In this document: piece by piece, positions 1 through 7,604 of the stretch | Layout: each line of letters begins with the position of its first letter | Position numbering within the stretch: the first letter of the stretch is position 1 | Assembly (NCBI GenBank): GCA_030039695.1 | Contig: JASHVB010000401.1 | Coordinates: forward strand, 1 to 10,257 | DNA length: 10,257 nt | Direction of reading: 5' to 3' | DNA from: Acetobacteraceae bacterium | GTDB taxonomy: Bacteria; Pseudomonadota; Alphaproteobacteria; Acetobacterales; Acetobacteraceae | Position numbers and translations under genes: made by a program | The notes under the pieces: model-generated | Databases searched by the model: none | The model's input: only the letters and a program-made list of their open reading frames with translations | Told to the model about the DNA's origin: nothing

Positions 1-755
1 TGTTCAAGATCGGCGGCATCCCAGTGATCTTGAAGGCGATGCTCGACGGTGGACTGCTGCACGGTGACTGCATCACCGTCACAGGCAGAACGATGGCGGA
101 AAATCTCAAGGACGTCGCGTTCCCCACCGACCAGGACGTGATCTATCCGGTATCGAGACCGATTTCGACCACCGGCGGGTTGACCGGGCTGCACGGCAGC
201 CTCGCACCCGAGGGCGCCATCGTGAAGATTGCTGGCATGAAGACCTTGCGCTTCGAAGGCACCGCGCTCTGCTTCAACTGCGAGGAAGACGCATTTGCCG
301 CGGTCCAGGCGCGTGCCTACAAGCCGGGCGACGTGATCGTCATCCGTTATGAAGGGCCGCGGGGCGGGCCGGGCATGCGCGAAATGCTGGCGACCACGGG
401 CGCCATCTATGGCCAGGGCATGGGCGAGAAGGTAGCGCTGATCACCGACGGCCGGTTCAGCGGCGCGACGCACGGGTTTTGCATCGGCCATGTCGGACCG
501 GAGGCCGCGGTCGGCGGTCCGATCGCGTTGCTGCAGAACGGTGACAAGATCGTCATCGATGCGGACAACGGCACGATCGACATGCTGGTGCCGGCGGCCG
601 AACTAGCGAAGCGCAGGGCGGCCTGGAAGCCGCGCCACACCGACTACCAGAGCGGGGCGATCTGGAAATACGCCCAGCTTGTCGGCCCGGCGCAGTTCGG
701 CGCGGTGACGCATCCCGGTGGCGCGGCGGAGAGCCACTGCTATGCTGATATTTGA
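1..755 (+). CDS. ilvD: Dihydroxy-acid dehydratase, C-terminal part (5' end outside window)
   Basis: The reading frame is open from the first complete codon (position 3) to TGA at 753-755, giving about 250 residues of an IlvD/Edd-family dehydratase. Dihydroxy-acid dehydratase converts 2,3-dihydroxy-3-methylbutanoate (or -pentanoate) to the 2-keto acid in valine, leucine and isoleucine synthesis, in the cytoplasm. Visible family signatures are [11 protein letters not shown] near the window start, [22 protein letters not shown], then [10 protein letters not shown] and IGHVGPEAA; the serine of the SGAT motif is the proposed catalytic base in this family. The tail, GAVTHPGG close to the stop, is the usual end of IlvD proteins, so the 3' end is intact. 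The iron-sulfur ligands of the family would lie in the missing N-terminal half. A sugar-acid dehydratase of the same superfamily is possible, but the motif wording fits IlvD better. The next gene begins 54 bases downstream. Confidence 0.9.
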   Translation, partial: FKIGGIPVILKAMLDGGLLHGDCITVTGRTMAENLKDVAFPTDQDVIYPVSRPISTTGGLTGLHGSLAPEGAIVKIAGMKTLRFEGTALCFNCEEDAFAAVQARAYKPGDVIVIRYEGPRGGPGMREMLATTGAIYGQGMGEKVALITDGRFSGATHGFCIGHVGPEAAVGGPIALLQNGDKIVIDADNGTIDMLVPAAELAKRRAAWKPRHTDYQSGAIWKYAQLVGPAQFGAVTHPGGAAESHCYADI

Positions 756-809
756 TCTGCTACCGTATCCTGTTAGCATCAACCGTTGTCCACAACCGGA
801 GAGCCCCGA

Positions 810-1112
810 ATGAAACGCATTCTGGCGATCGCCAGCGCTGCGCTGATTACTGTTGGCAGCACCCTGGCCGTCGCACAGCCGCCGCCCCCGGCGCCACCAC
901 CGGCGGCGCCCTATGAGGCTGTGCCGCCGCCGCCTGGCGAACACTACGTCTGGGTGCCGGGCCATTGGCATTGGAATGGTGTTCGCTACGTGTGGATCCG
1001 CGGTCGTTATGTGGTCCGCGAGGCCGGCTGGGGCCACTACGTGCAGGGCCACTGGGCCTGGCGTCCGGGCCAGGGCCGCTACGTCTGGGTGCCGGCTCAC
1101 TGGGTGCACTAG
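810..1112 (+). CDS. Small exported WXXGXW-repeat protein
   Basis: A 100-residue protein starts at ATG 810, preceded by a GGAG-type ribosome site at about 798-803; an upstream in-frame start at 786 would place charged residues before the signal sequence and is less likely. Residues 1 to about 23 form a signal peptide: MKR, a hydrophobic stretch, then A-V-A before QPPP. A proline- and alanine-rich linker follows, and then repeated aromatic-glycine motifs: WVPGHW, WIRGRY, HYVQGHW and WVPAHW. This matches the family of small periplasmic or outer-membrane proteins with W-x-x-G-x-W repeats, whose biochemical role is unknown. The protein ends in WVH, directly on a repeat. It lies between ilvD and a beta-oxidation gene without obvious functional linkage. 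Cleavage and export are inferred, not shown. Confidence 0.75.
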   Translation: MKRILAIASAALITVGSTLAVAQPPPPAPPPAAPYEAVPPPPGEHYVWVPGHWHWNGVRYVWIRGRYVVREAGWGHYVQGHWAWRPGQGRYVWVPAHWVH

Positions 1113-1163
1113 ACGGGGCGTCAGATCCTCTCCGTCTCGTGCTATCAATGACGGAACGGCGAC

Positions 1164-1172
1164 GGAGGGGGG
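1164..1172 (+). promoter_or_regulatory. Strong ribosome binding site of the beta-oxidation fusion gene
   Basis: A GGAGGGGGG run ends seven bases before ATG 1180. It fixes the start of the beta-oxidation fusion gene and suggests the gene was well translated before the internal stop arose. Confidence 0.6.
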
Positions 1173-1179
1173 CTGACCC

Positions 1180-3258
1180 ATGCACGCCAATCCTGTGCGA
1201 CTGGAGCGCGCCGGCGACGTCGGCCTGATCCTGGTCAACCATCCGCCGGTCAATGCGCTGTCGCATGCGGTGCGTCTCGGCCTGATCGAGACGCTGGCTG
1301 CCTTCGAAGCTGATGCCGGTCTGCGCGCGGCGGTGCTGGCCTGCGATGGCCGTACCTTCATCGCGGGCGCCGACATTAACGAGTTCAGCCAAGGGCCGGA
1401 GCGCGGCGAATCGCTGCTGCATGTGTTTCTACGTGCGCTGGACGCCTGCCCTAAGCCGGTGGTGGCGGCGCTGCACGGCACGGCGCTGGGTGGCGGCTTC
1501 GAAGTGGCGCTGGCGTGTCACGCCCGCGTCATCGCGCCGGACGGTTACGTCGGCTTTCCCGAGGTGCGTATCGGGTTGCTTCCGGGCGCTGGTGGCACGC
1601 AGCGGACGCCGCGGCTGGTGGGGCCGCTGGTGGCACTGGACCTCGTCACCTCCGGTCGCCACGTGCCGGCGGACGAAGCGATGACGCTCGGGCTGGTGGA
1701 CGAAGTGGCAACCGATCTGCGCGGCACGGCCGTCTCACGTGCGCGCCAGCTTGCCGCGGCCGGCCATCGGCCGCGCGTCGCCGAGCGCGGTATCCCGGCC
1801 TTCGATCAAGCGGCATTCGAGGCCGCGCTCGCGGGCGTGCGCAGGCGGGCACGCGGCGCGCTGGCGCCGGTGCGCGCGGCAGACGCGGTCACTTTTGCCC
1901 TGACTTCCTCGTTTCCGGATGGCATGGCCCACGAGGAGGCGCTGTTCCGCGAGTTGCTGGTCGGTCCGCAGTCGCGCGCGTTGCGCCACCTGTTCCGCGC
2001 CGAGCGCGTCGCCGCGCGTCCACCGTCGGGCGTCGCGCCGTGGCCGGTACGCCGCGTCGGCGTGGTCGGCGGTGGCACGATGGGTTCCGGCATTTCCGTC
2101 GCACTGTCCGATGCAGGACTGGACGTGACGCTCGTGGAAGCGGACCCCCCCGCCGCTGCGGCCGCGCGGCAGCGCGTTCATGCGGTCTACGACCGGCAAT
2201 TGCGCGCCGGCCGTCTGTCGGAACATCTGCACGAGGAGCGTACCGGACGCATCCGTTACGAAACGGAACTGCGCGCACTCCGCGATTCCGATCTGGTGAT
2301 CGAAGCGGTGATCGAGGACCTCGATGCCAAGCGCGCCGTGTTCCGCGCTCTGTCCGGCATTGTTCGGCGCGATACCGTGCTGGCGTCCAACACGTCTTAT
2401 CTCGACGTCAACCTGCTTGCCGATGAAGTGGACGCGCCCGAACGCGTCCTCGGCATGCATTTCTTCAGTCCGGCACACGTGATGCGGCTCTTGGAAATCG
2501 TGCGCCCGGGGCGCGTGCTGCCCGAAGCTCTGGCGACAGCGCTCAACGTTGCGCGGCGGCTGCGCAAGCAGGCCGTGGTTGCCGGCGTGTGCGACGGCTT
2601 CATCGGCAACCGCATCCTGGCGAAGTCGCGTGCACAGGCGGAATACGCGCTCGAGGACGGCGCACTGCCGGCCGAGGTGGACGCCGCGCTCGAGGCCTAC
2701 GGCATGGCAATGGGCATATTCGCTGTGCTCGACATGACGGGGCTCGATGTCGAATGAGCGGATCGCAAGCGCAAGGCGGCAACGCGCGATCCGCGGGAAC
2801 GCGTCGTGCCGGTGTTCGGGCAGATCTGCGAGCAGGGACGATTCGGACAGAAGACGGGGCGGGGGTTCTACATTCATCGCGATGGTCAGCGCCTGCCCGA
2901 TCCGGACGTGACGGCGCTGATCGAAGCGGCGTCGGCCGCGCGCGGCATCACGCGGCGGACGGTACCACCGGAGGAAATCCAGCAGCGCGTGCACGCGGCG
3001 ATGGTGAACGAGGGCGCGAAGGTGCTGGCGGACGGCATTGCCGCGCGGCCGTCGGATATCGACGTGGTACTGGTGCACGGCTACGGCTATCCGGCCTGGC
3101 GCGGTGGGCCGATGCACGAGGCGGACGAGATCGGTCTGCGCGAAATACTGCTTCGTGTGGAGGCCCTGCATGACGCGAGCGGCTATGGCTGGGAGCCTGC
3201 GCCGCTTTTGGTGGAAATGGCCGCGACGGGGAAGACGTTTGCGAGCTTGAATTCATAA
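1180..3258 (+). pseudogene. Fused enoyl-CoA hydratase / 3-hydroxyacyl-CoA dehydrogenase, interrupted by in-frame TGA at 2755-2757
   Basis: One frame runs from ATG 1180 to TAA 3256-3258 (692 sense-length codons, normal for FadJ/EHHADH-type bifunctional enzymes) but carries TGA as codon 526. The enzyme would hydrate trans-2-enoyl-CoA and oxidise the 3-hydroxyacyl-CoA with NAD+ in fatty-acid beta-oxidation. The hydratase domain covers about residues 1-200: oxyanion-hole IAGADI at 61-66 and both catalytic glutamates, E108 in GGGFE and E128 in FPEVRIG, 20 apart as in crotonase. The NAD-binding fold has GVVGGGTMGSG at about 293-303; SNTS starts at 403, and the dehydrogenase His-Glu pair is H427 (MHFFSP) and E439. 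Past the stop the same frame continues with RKRKAATRDPRER, GRFGQKTGRGFY and GYPAWRGGPMHEAD, all normal family sequence. The stop sits where EHHADH has W in GLDVGW. A truncated product would keep the hydratase but lose most of the dehydrogenase C-terminal domains. Sequencing error cannot be excluded. Confidence 0.85.
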
Positions 3259-3259
3259 C

Positions 3260-3288
3260 AACCTCTCCAGCGCTTCGCGCAGGAGGTT
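3260..3288 (+). repeat. Hairpin just after the beta-oxidation gene stop
   Basis: AACCTC (3260-3265) pairs with GAGGTT (3283-3288), and inside it GCGC-TTC-GCGC forms an inner stem. It begins two bases after the TAA stop. No T-run follows, so it is more likely an RNA 3'-end-stabilising hairpin than an intrinsic terminator. An overlapping alternative pairing joins GCTTCGCG (3272-3279) with CGCGAAGC (3294-3301). Confidence 0.45.
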
Positions 3289-3307
3289 CGAAACGCGAAG
3301 CCTCGCG

Positions 3308-3354
3308 GGGTGGAGCGAACCGCACGGGCGTTCCGTGCCGTTGGTTCCTCACCC
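3308..3354 (+). repeat. Long imperfect inverted repeat in spacer
   Basis: GCACGG (3322-3327) pairs perfectly with CCGTGC (3333-3338) around a five-base loop. GAACC (3317-3321) pairs with GGTTC (3343-3347), and GGGTG (3308-3312) with CACCC (3350-3354). The bulged stem is about 47 bases long. Its wording resembles GC-rich intergenic repeat elements that occur many times in high-GC proteobacterial genomes, but only one copy is visible here. Confidence 0.4.
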
Positions 3355-3366
3355 GGCGCGACGCCG

Positions 3367-3397
3367 ACCTCCCCCGCCCCGGGGATGAGGTTTGTTG
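3367..3397 (+). terminator. Possible intrinsic terminator of the beta-oxidation gene
   Basis: ACCTC (3367-3371) pairs with GAGGT (3387-3391), and CCCC (3372-3375) with GGGG (3381-3384), leaving a two-base bulge. The stem runs into TTTGTTG. The T-tract is short and broken, so termination is likely but not certain. It lies about 110 bases after the beta-oxidation stop and 54 bases before the M20 peptidase start. Confidence 0.4.
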
Positions 3398-3437
3398 CCG
3401 CGCGCCGCGACATCTGACACCTATGCTGCCGCTCGCT

Positions 3438-3443
3438 GAGGAG
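3438..3443 (+). promoter_or_regulatory. Ribosome binding site of the M20 peptidase gene
   Basis: GAGGAG lies seven bases before ATG 3451 and fixes that start. Confidence 0.6.
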
Positions 3444-3450
3444 ATTTTGC

Positions 3451-4842
3451 ATGCCAACCCGGGAAGGCGCGGTCGGGCGCGCCCTGTCTTTCTTCGACAG
3501 CAACGGCTTCCGCGACCGGCTGGCCTCGCTGGTCGCGATCCCCAGCACCTCCCAGGACCCTGGCCATGAGGCCGACGTGCGCCGCTACCTCGCCGACGAG
3601 ATGCAACCCTGGCTGACGCGGCTCGGCTTCACCTGCGCCATCCATCCGAACCCGCACAACGACTTCGGCCCCATTCTGATCGCCGAGCGCATCGAGGACC
3701 CATTGCGTCCGACCGTCCTTACCTACGGCCATGGCGACACTGTGCGTGGGCTGGCAGAGCAGTGGCGCGGCGACCTCAACCCTTGGGAGCTGAAGGAGGA
3801 AGGCAATCTCTGGTACGGCCGCGGCACGGCCGACAACAAGGGACAGCACGCGCTTAACCTGTCGGCGCTGGAGGCGGTGCTGGCCGAACGCGACGGCAAG
3901 CTCGGTTACAACATCAAGCTGGTTCTGGAGACCTGCGAAGAACGCGGCTCCATCGGTCTGCGCGAGTTCGTCGCGGCGCATCGCCACGAGTTGGCCGCGG
4001 ACGTGCTGATCGCCTCCGACGGGCCGCGGGTGATGCCGGACGTGCCGACGATCGCCACCGGCACGCGCGGCATTTGGCAGTGCGAGCTCGTGTTGGAGCT
4101 GCGGCCGGGTGGCGTGCATTCCGGCCACTGGGGCGGGCTGACCACCGATCCGGCGGTGGTGTTGTCGCATGCGATCGGTGCGATCATCGATCAGCGTGGC
4201 AAGATTCTGGTGCGCGACTGGCTGCCGGCGAATGGCGTGCCGGCCAGTGTGCGCGCGGTGCTGCGGGACTGTCCGGTGGGCGGCGGCGGCGAGGCGGCGA
4301 CGATTGATCCCGACTGGGGCGAACCCGGGCTGACGCCGGCAGAGAAGATCTACGGCTGGAACAGTTTCATTGTGCTGGCCCTGGTGGCGGGGCGGCCGGA
4401 GAATCCGATGAACGCGGTGGCGCCGAGTGCACGAGCGACGTGCCATATCCGCTACACCGTGGATACCGACCCCGCGGTGTTCGAGCCGGCGTTGCGCAAG
4501 CACCTCGACGCCGAGGGCTTTGGCAAGGTGCGTATCGAAAAAGCCGGCGTGCGCATGGCGGCGAGTCGCACCGATCCGGCCGCGCCGTGGGTCCGCTGGA
4601 CGTTGGGGTCGATGGAAAAGACGCTCGGACGGCGCGTGCAAGTGATCCCGAATGCGTCGGGCGGATTGCCGGGGGACGTGTTCGTCGATCATCTCGGGGT
4701 ACCGCTTGTGTGGGTGCCGCACAGCTATAACGGCTGCAAACAGCACGGCCCGGACGAGCACCTGCTGGTCGCCCCGGCGCGCGAGGGGATGGCGGCGTTC
4801 GCGGGGATTTGGTGGGATCTGGGCGAGCCGGGCGTGCCGTGA
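3451..4842 (+). CDS. M20 family zinc metallopeptidase / deacylase
   Basis: The 463-residue cytoplasmic protein belongs to the M20 (ArgE/DapE/carboxypeptidase G2) family of co-catalytic zinc hydrolases acting on amide or dipeptide substrates. All expected active-site residues are visible: H94 and D96 in YGHGDT, bridging D128 in RGTADNKGQH, the Glu-Glu pair E163-E164 in ETCEERGS, D190 in SDGPR, and a late histidine H432 in QHGPDEH. The middle part, about residues 205-330, corresponds to the lid/dimerisation domain and includes GVHSGHWGG. The start ATG 3451 has GAGGAG seven bases upstream. No signal peptide is seen. The gene follows a likely terminator, so it probably starts a new transcription unit, and it precedes epmB by 92 bases. 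The substrate is unknown; ArgE, DapE, a dipeptidase and a carbamoyl-amino-acid hydrolase are all possible, and the neighbours do not decide it. Confidence 0.85.
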   Translation: MPTREGAVGRALSFFDSNGFRDRLASLVAIPSTSQDPGHEADVRRYLADEMQPWLTRLGFTCAIHPNPHNDFGPILIAERIEDPLRPTVLTYGHGDTVRGLAEQWRGDLNPWELKEEGNLWYGRGTADNKGQHALNLSALEAVLAERDGKLGYNIKLVLETCEERGSIGLREFVAAHRHELAADVLIASDGPRVMPDVPTIATGTRGIWQCELVLELRPGGVHSGHWGGLTTDPAVVLSHAIGAIIDQRGKILVRDWLPANGVPASVRAVLRDCPVGGGGEAATIDPDWGEPGLTPAEKIYGWNSFIVLALVAGRPENPMNAVAPSARATCHIRYTVDTDPAVFEPALRKHLDAEGFGKVRIEKAGVRMAASRTDPAAPWVRWTLGSMEKTLGRRVQVIPNASGGLPGDVFVDHLGVPLVWVPHSYNGCKQHGPDEHLLVAPAREGMAAFAGIWWDLGEPGVP

Positions 4843-4934
4843 GCACCACGCGTCCTAGCCAGCCTGGTCCCGGCCGTCGACGCCTTGGGCACGCGGGGGA
4901 AGCAAAGGCGTGGCGCGCGGACACCCGCCCAGCC

Positions 4935-6008
4935 ATGACGAACACGGGCCGGCAGACAACACCCAGTCATAGCTACCTCCGGTCCGCCGACTCGCTGTTG
5001 GCCGCCGGCCTCATCGCTCCCGCCGCGCGCGACGCCGTCGCCGCGGTGGAGGAACGCTACGCCGTCGCCATCTCCCCGGCGATGCACGCGCTGATTGAGC
5101 GCCCCGACGATCCGATCGGCCGCCAATTCATCCCGGATCCCGCCGAGCTGATCACCGCGCCGCACGAATCTGCCGACCCAATCGCCGACGACGCGCTGTC
5201 ACCAATCAAGGGCGTGGTGCATCGCTACCCCGACCGCGCTCTGCTGAAGCCGCTGCTTGTCTGCCCCGTCTATTGCCGGTTCTGTTTCCGTCGCGAGCAT
5301 GTCGGCGCCGACGGCGGCCTGCTGACCGAGGCGGAGCTGCAAGCCGCTTACGCTTGGTTCGGTGCGCGCCCCGCGATACGCGAAGTGATCCTGACCGGCG
5401 GCGATCCGCTGATGCTGTCACCACGGCGACTGTGCTCGATCGTCGCGGCACTGTCCGCCATCCCGCATATCGAAACGCTGCGTGTGCACACACGCGTGCC
5501 AGTGGCGGAGCCCGAGCGTGTCACCGACGCGCTCGCCGCCGCGCTGGAAACCAACCGCTCGATGTGGGTCGTTGTGCACGCCAACCACGCGCGCGAATTC
5601 ACGCCTGCGGCTCGCATCGCACTGCGCCGCATCCTCTCGCGCGGCATTCCCCTGCTCGGCCAGTCGGTACTGTTGCGTGGCGTCAACAACACGGTGGAGG
5701 CGCTGGAGGGCCTGTTTCGGGCCATGCTGGCGGCGCGCGTGAAGCCGTACTACCTTCATCAGCTCGATCCTGCGCCTGGCACCGCACACTTCCATGTGCC
5801 GATCGAGGACGGCCGCCGATTGCTCAAGTCATTGCGTGGCCGTGTCACCGGGTTGGCATGGCCGACTTACGTTCTGGACATTCCCGGCGGCCACGGGAAG
5901 GTGCCGGTCGGGCCGAGTTATCTGGAGGCTGACCACCACGTCCGCGATGCCGCAGGCAGCCGGCACGCCCTGCCCGCTGCCTTGCCCCCTTCCGCCCGCG
6001 AGCTCTAG
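4935..6008 (+). CDS. epmB: EF-P (R)-beta-lysine pathway aminomutase, EpmB/KamA-like radical SAM enzyme
   Basis: From ATG 4935 this is a 357-residue radical SAM, PLP-dependent lysine 2,3-aminomutase-like protein. EpmB isomerises alpha-lysine to (R)-beta-lysine, which EpmA then attaches to a lysine of EF-P. The 4Fe-4S/SAM motif is C110, C114 and C117 (CPVYCRFCFRRE); the PLP lysine is probably K322 in PGGHGKVP. ILTGGDPLML and RVHTRVPV are further family motifs. Start choice: the frame is open from 4809, and GTG 4839 overlaps the M20 stop as GTGA, but residues upstream of 4935 are low-complexity Arg/Gly/Ala unlike the family, whereas MTNTG...YLRSADSLLAAGLI fits related N termini. No strong ribosome site precedes 4935, so the start is not settled. 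With efp 33 bases downstream, the EpmB role is preferred over catabolic lysine 2,3-aminomutase. Confidence 0.87.
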   Translation: MTNTGRQTTPSHSYLRSADSLLAAGLIAPAARDAVAAVEERYAVAISPAMHALIERPDDPIGRQFIPDPAELITAPHESADPIADDALSPIKGVVHRYPDRALLKPLLVCPVYCRFCFRREHVGADGGLLTEAELQAAYAWFGARPAIREVILTGGDPLMLSPRRLCSIVAALSAIPHIETLRVHTRVPVAEPERVTDALAAALETNRSMWVVVHANHAREFTPAARIALRRILSRGIPLLGQSVLLRGVNNTVEALEGLFRAMLAARVKPYYLHQLDPAPGTAHFHVPIEDGRRLLKSLRGRVTGLAWPTYVLDIPGGHGKVPVGPSYLEADHHVRDAAGSRHALPAALPPSAREL

Positions 6009-6041
6009 AAGCCCGCATCCCAAGGCAACACGAGTTTTCCC

Positions 6042-6608
6042 ATGAAGCAGCAGGCGAACTTGATCCGCGCCGGCCAGGTGATAGAGCATGAGGGCCGACG
6101 CTGGACGGTGCTGAAGCAGCAGATCATCACCCCCGGCAAAGGCGGCGCGTTCATCCAGGTGGAGATGCGCGATCTCAAATCCGGCAACAAAACCAACGAG
6201 CGCTGGCGCACCGCCGACACGGTCGAACGCCTGATGACCGAAGAGAAGGAATACACCTACTCTTACACGGACGGATCAAACCTGGTGTTGATGGATCCCG
6301 AGACCTTCGAGGAGGCCCACATCGCCAAGGGCCTGCTCGGTGACGCCGCGCCTTTCCTGCAGGACCAGATGAACGTCACGGTGGACCTCGTCGAGGGCGA
6401 TCCGGTGGCAATCCATCTCCCGCAAACGGTGGTGCTGGAGGTGGTGGAAGCCGATCCCGTGGTGAAGGGTCAGACCGCCGCCAGCTCTTACAAGCCGGCG
6501 AAGCTTTCGAACGGGGTCAAGACCTCGGTCCCACCGTTCATTGAGACTGGTGAACGGATCGTCGTGCGCACCGAAGACGGCAGCTACGTGGAGCGGGCCA
6601 AGAGCTGA
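6042..6608 (+). CDS. efp: Translation elongation factor P
   Basis: This 188-residue protein is full length for EF-P, which binds the ribosome between the P and E sites and relieves stalling at polyproline stretches. The modification loop is TPGKGGAF; K33 corresponds to E. coli K34, the beta-lysylated residue. A lysine here, rather than the arginine used for rhamnosylation in many Betaproteobacteria and pseudomonads, matches the adjacent epmB. The three beta-barrel domains are recognisable: an N-terminal KOW-like part to about residue 65, an OB-type middle with EYTYSYTDG and FLQDQMNVTV, and the conserved C-terminal signature from VVKGQTAASSYKPA to TEDGSYVERAK. The start ATG 6042 has only a weak upstream purine stretch. 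It lies 33 bases after epmB and four before suhB, so the three genes are probably co-transcribed. No key residue is missing. Confidence 0.97.
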   Translation: MKQQANLIRAGQVIEHEGRRWTVLKQQIITPGKGGAFIQVEMRDLKSGNKTNERWRTADTVERLMTEEKEYTYSYTDGSNLVLMDPETFEEAHIAKGLLGDAAPFLQDQMNVTVDLVEGDPVAIHLPQTVVLEVVEADPVVKGQTAASSYKPAKLSNGVKTSVPPFIETGERIVVRTEDGSYVERAKS

Positions 6609-6612
6609 TCGC

Positions 6613-7434
6613 GTGGCCCTCCGCCTCTCCCCGCACGTCACCGTGATGGCGAACGCCGCGCACAAGGCGGCGAAACGCCTGCTGCGCGACTTCAACGAGG
6701 TCGAGCAATTGCAGGTCAGCGTGAAGGGGCCGTCCGATTTCGTGTCGCAGGCGGACATCCGCGCCGAGAACACGCTGCGCGAGGAGCTGAACAAAGCGCG
6801 TCCCGGCTACGGGTTCCTGATGGAGGAGTCCGGCGCCTCAGGATCCGATAACTGGGCCTGGCGCTGGATCGTCGATCCGCTTGACGGCACCACAAATTTT
6901 CTGCACGGCATGCCGCACTGGGCGATCAGCATCGGCCTGGAGCGCCGGCTGGCGGACGGCAGCGCCGAATTGGCGGCCGGTTTGATCTATGCTCCGCCCT
7001 CGGACGAGATGTTCTGGGCCGAGAAAGGTGTCGGCGCGTACGTGAACGAGCGGCGGCTGCGCGTGTCGGCGCGCCGCGATATCAGCCAGGCGGTGTTCGC
7101 GACCGGCATTCCGTTCGGCGCGGTCTCACTCTCGCGGCGCAACGCATTCAGCCGCACCCTGGCGACGCTGATGCCGGAGGTGGCAGGAATCAGGCGGTTC
7201 GGTGCGGCCTCGCTGGACCTGGCATGGGTCGCCGCCGGGCGATTCGACGGCTACTGGGAACTCGGCATCAAGCGCTGGGACATGGCGGCGGGGCTGTTGC
7301 TGGTACGTGAGGCGGGCGGGTTTGCGACGGATGTCGGGGCGGGCGATCCACGCGACACCGGCGACGTGGTCGCGGCCAATCCGCATCTGCACGCAAAGCT
7401 GCGCGAGGCGGTCGCCGCGGGGATGGTGAAGTAG
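6613..7434 (+). CDS. suhB: Inositol-1-monophosphatase family protein
   Basis: The 273-residue protein from GTG 6613 is a Mg2+-dependent, Li+-sensitive-type inositol monophosphatase that hydrolyses phosphate from myo-inositol phosphates or related sugar phosphates; E. coli SuhB also acts in rRNA transcription antitermination. Metal-binding motifs are complete: E71-E72 in LMEESG, D88 and D91 in VDPLDGTTNF, and D223 in KRWDMAAGLLLVREAGG. The frame extends upstream to 6541, inside efp, but that part is a shadow of efp codons. GTG 6613, four bases after the efp stop, gives the N terminus expected for alphaproteobacterial homologues; ATG 6646 is an alternative that would lose 11 residues. Placement right after efp is a known alphaproteobacterial arrangement. 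Whether it acts in sugar phosphate metabolism or ribosome synthesis is not decided by sequence. Confidence 0.92.
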   Translation: MALRLSPHVTVMANAAHKAAKRLLRDFNEVEQLQVSVKGPSDFVSQADIRAENTLREELNKARPGYGFLMEESGASGSDNWAWRWIVDPLDGTTNFLHGMPHWAISIGLERRLADGSAELAAGLIYAPPSDEMFWAEKGVGAYVNERRLRVSARRDISQAVFATGIPFGAVSLSRRNAFSRTLATLMPEVAGIRRFGAASLDLAWVAAGRFDGYWELGIKRWDMAAGLLLVREAGGFATDVGAGDPRDTGDVVAANPHLHAKLREAVAAGMVK

Positions 7435-7548
7435 CGCGCATCGACCGGCGTCGCTTCGCCACCGATCCTCTCACGAGGAAATCGCCACCCAATGGGTTGA
7501 ATGTGGGGCGGACCCGACACGGCAGCGCGGATCCGGCCGAACGCAGGG

Positions 7549-7581
7549 CAAGCAAATGGCCGGCCCTTGCGGACCGGCCAT
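7549..7581 (-). terminator. Terminator hairpin of the amidohydrolase gene
   Basis: ATGGCCGG (7556-7563) and CCGGCCAT (7574-7581) form a perfect eight-base inverted repeat with a further CC/GG pair near the loop. Read on the minus strand the stem is followed by TTTGCTTG, a short T-rich tract, and lies 24 bases after the amidohydrolase stop. On the plus strand nothing T-rich follows, so it is mainly a minus-strand terminator, though it may also block readthrough from suhB. The rest of the 170-base gap between the convergent genes shows nothing else. Confidence 0.55.
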
Positions 7582-7604
7582 CGCACTTCGCCAAGAGCCA
7601 CTGC

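Noticed and set aside
2755..2757. Selenocysteine or general UGA-to-Trp reassignment
   Set aside because: Tryptophan, not cysteine, is expected at this position, so selenocysteine makes no sense. Several intact genes here use TGA as their natural stop (ilvD, M20, efp, amidohydrolase, nadX).
2740..2806. Frameshift, or two separate genes, at the beta-oxidation break
   Set aside because: Codons on both sides are in the same frame and the family sequence continues without a gap, so it is a nonsense codon rather than a frameshift or gene split.
1735..3171. 478-codon minus-strand open frame opposite the beta-oxidation gene
   Set aside because: Its translation is Arg/His/Gly-rich with no family motifs, whereas the plus strand shows clear hydratase and dehydrogenase motifs throughout. 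It is an antisense shadow in GC-rich DNA.
3421..4761. 446-codon minus-strand open frame opposite the M20 peptidase
   Set aside because: The plus strand carries all M20 metal ligands; the minus frame is a compositional shadow with no ribosome site or recognisable domain.
4935..6008. Catabolic lysine 2,3-aminomutase (KamA of lysine fermentation)
   Set aside because: The protein is short, lies directly before efp, and no lysine fermentation genes are near; the EpmB role fits better.
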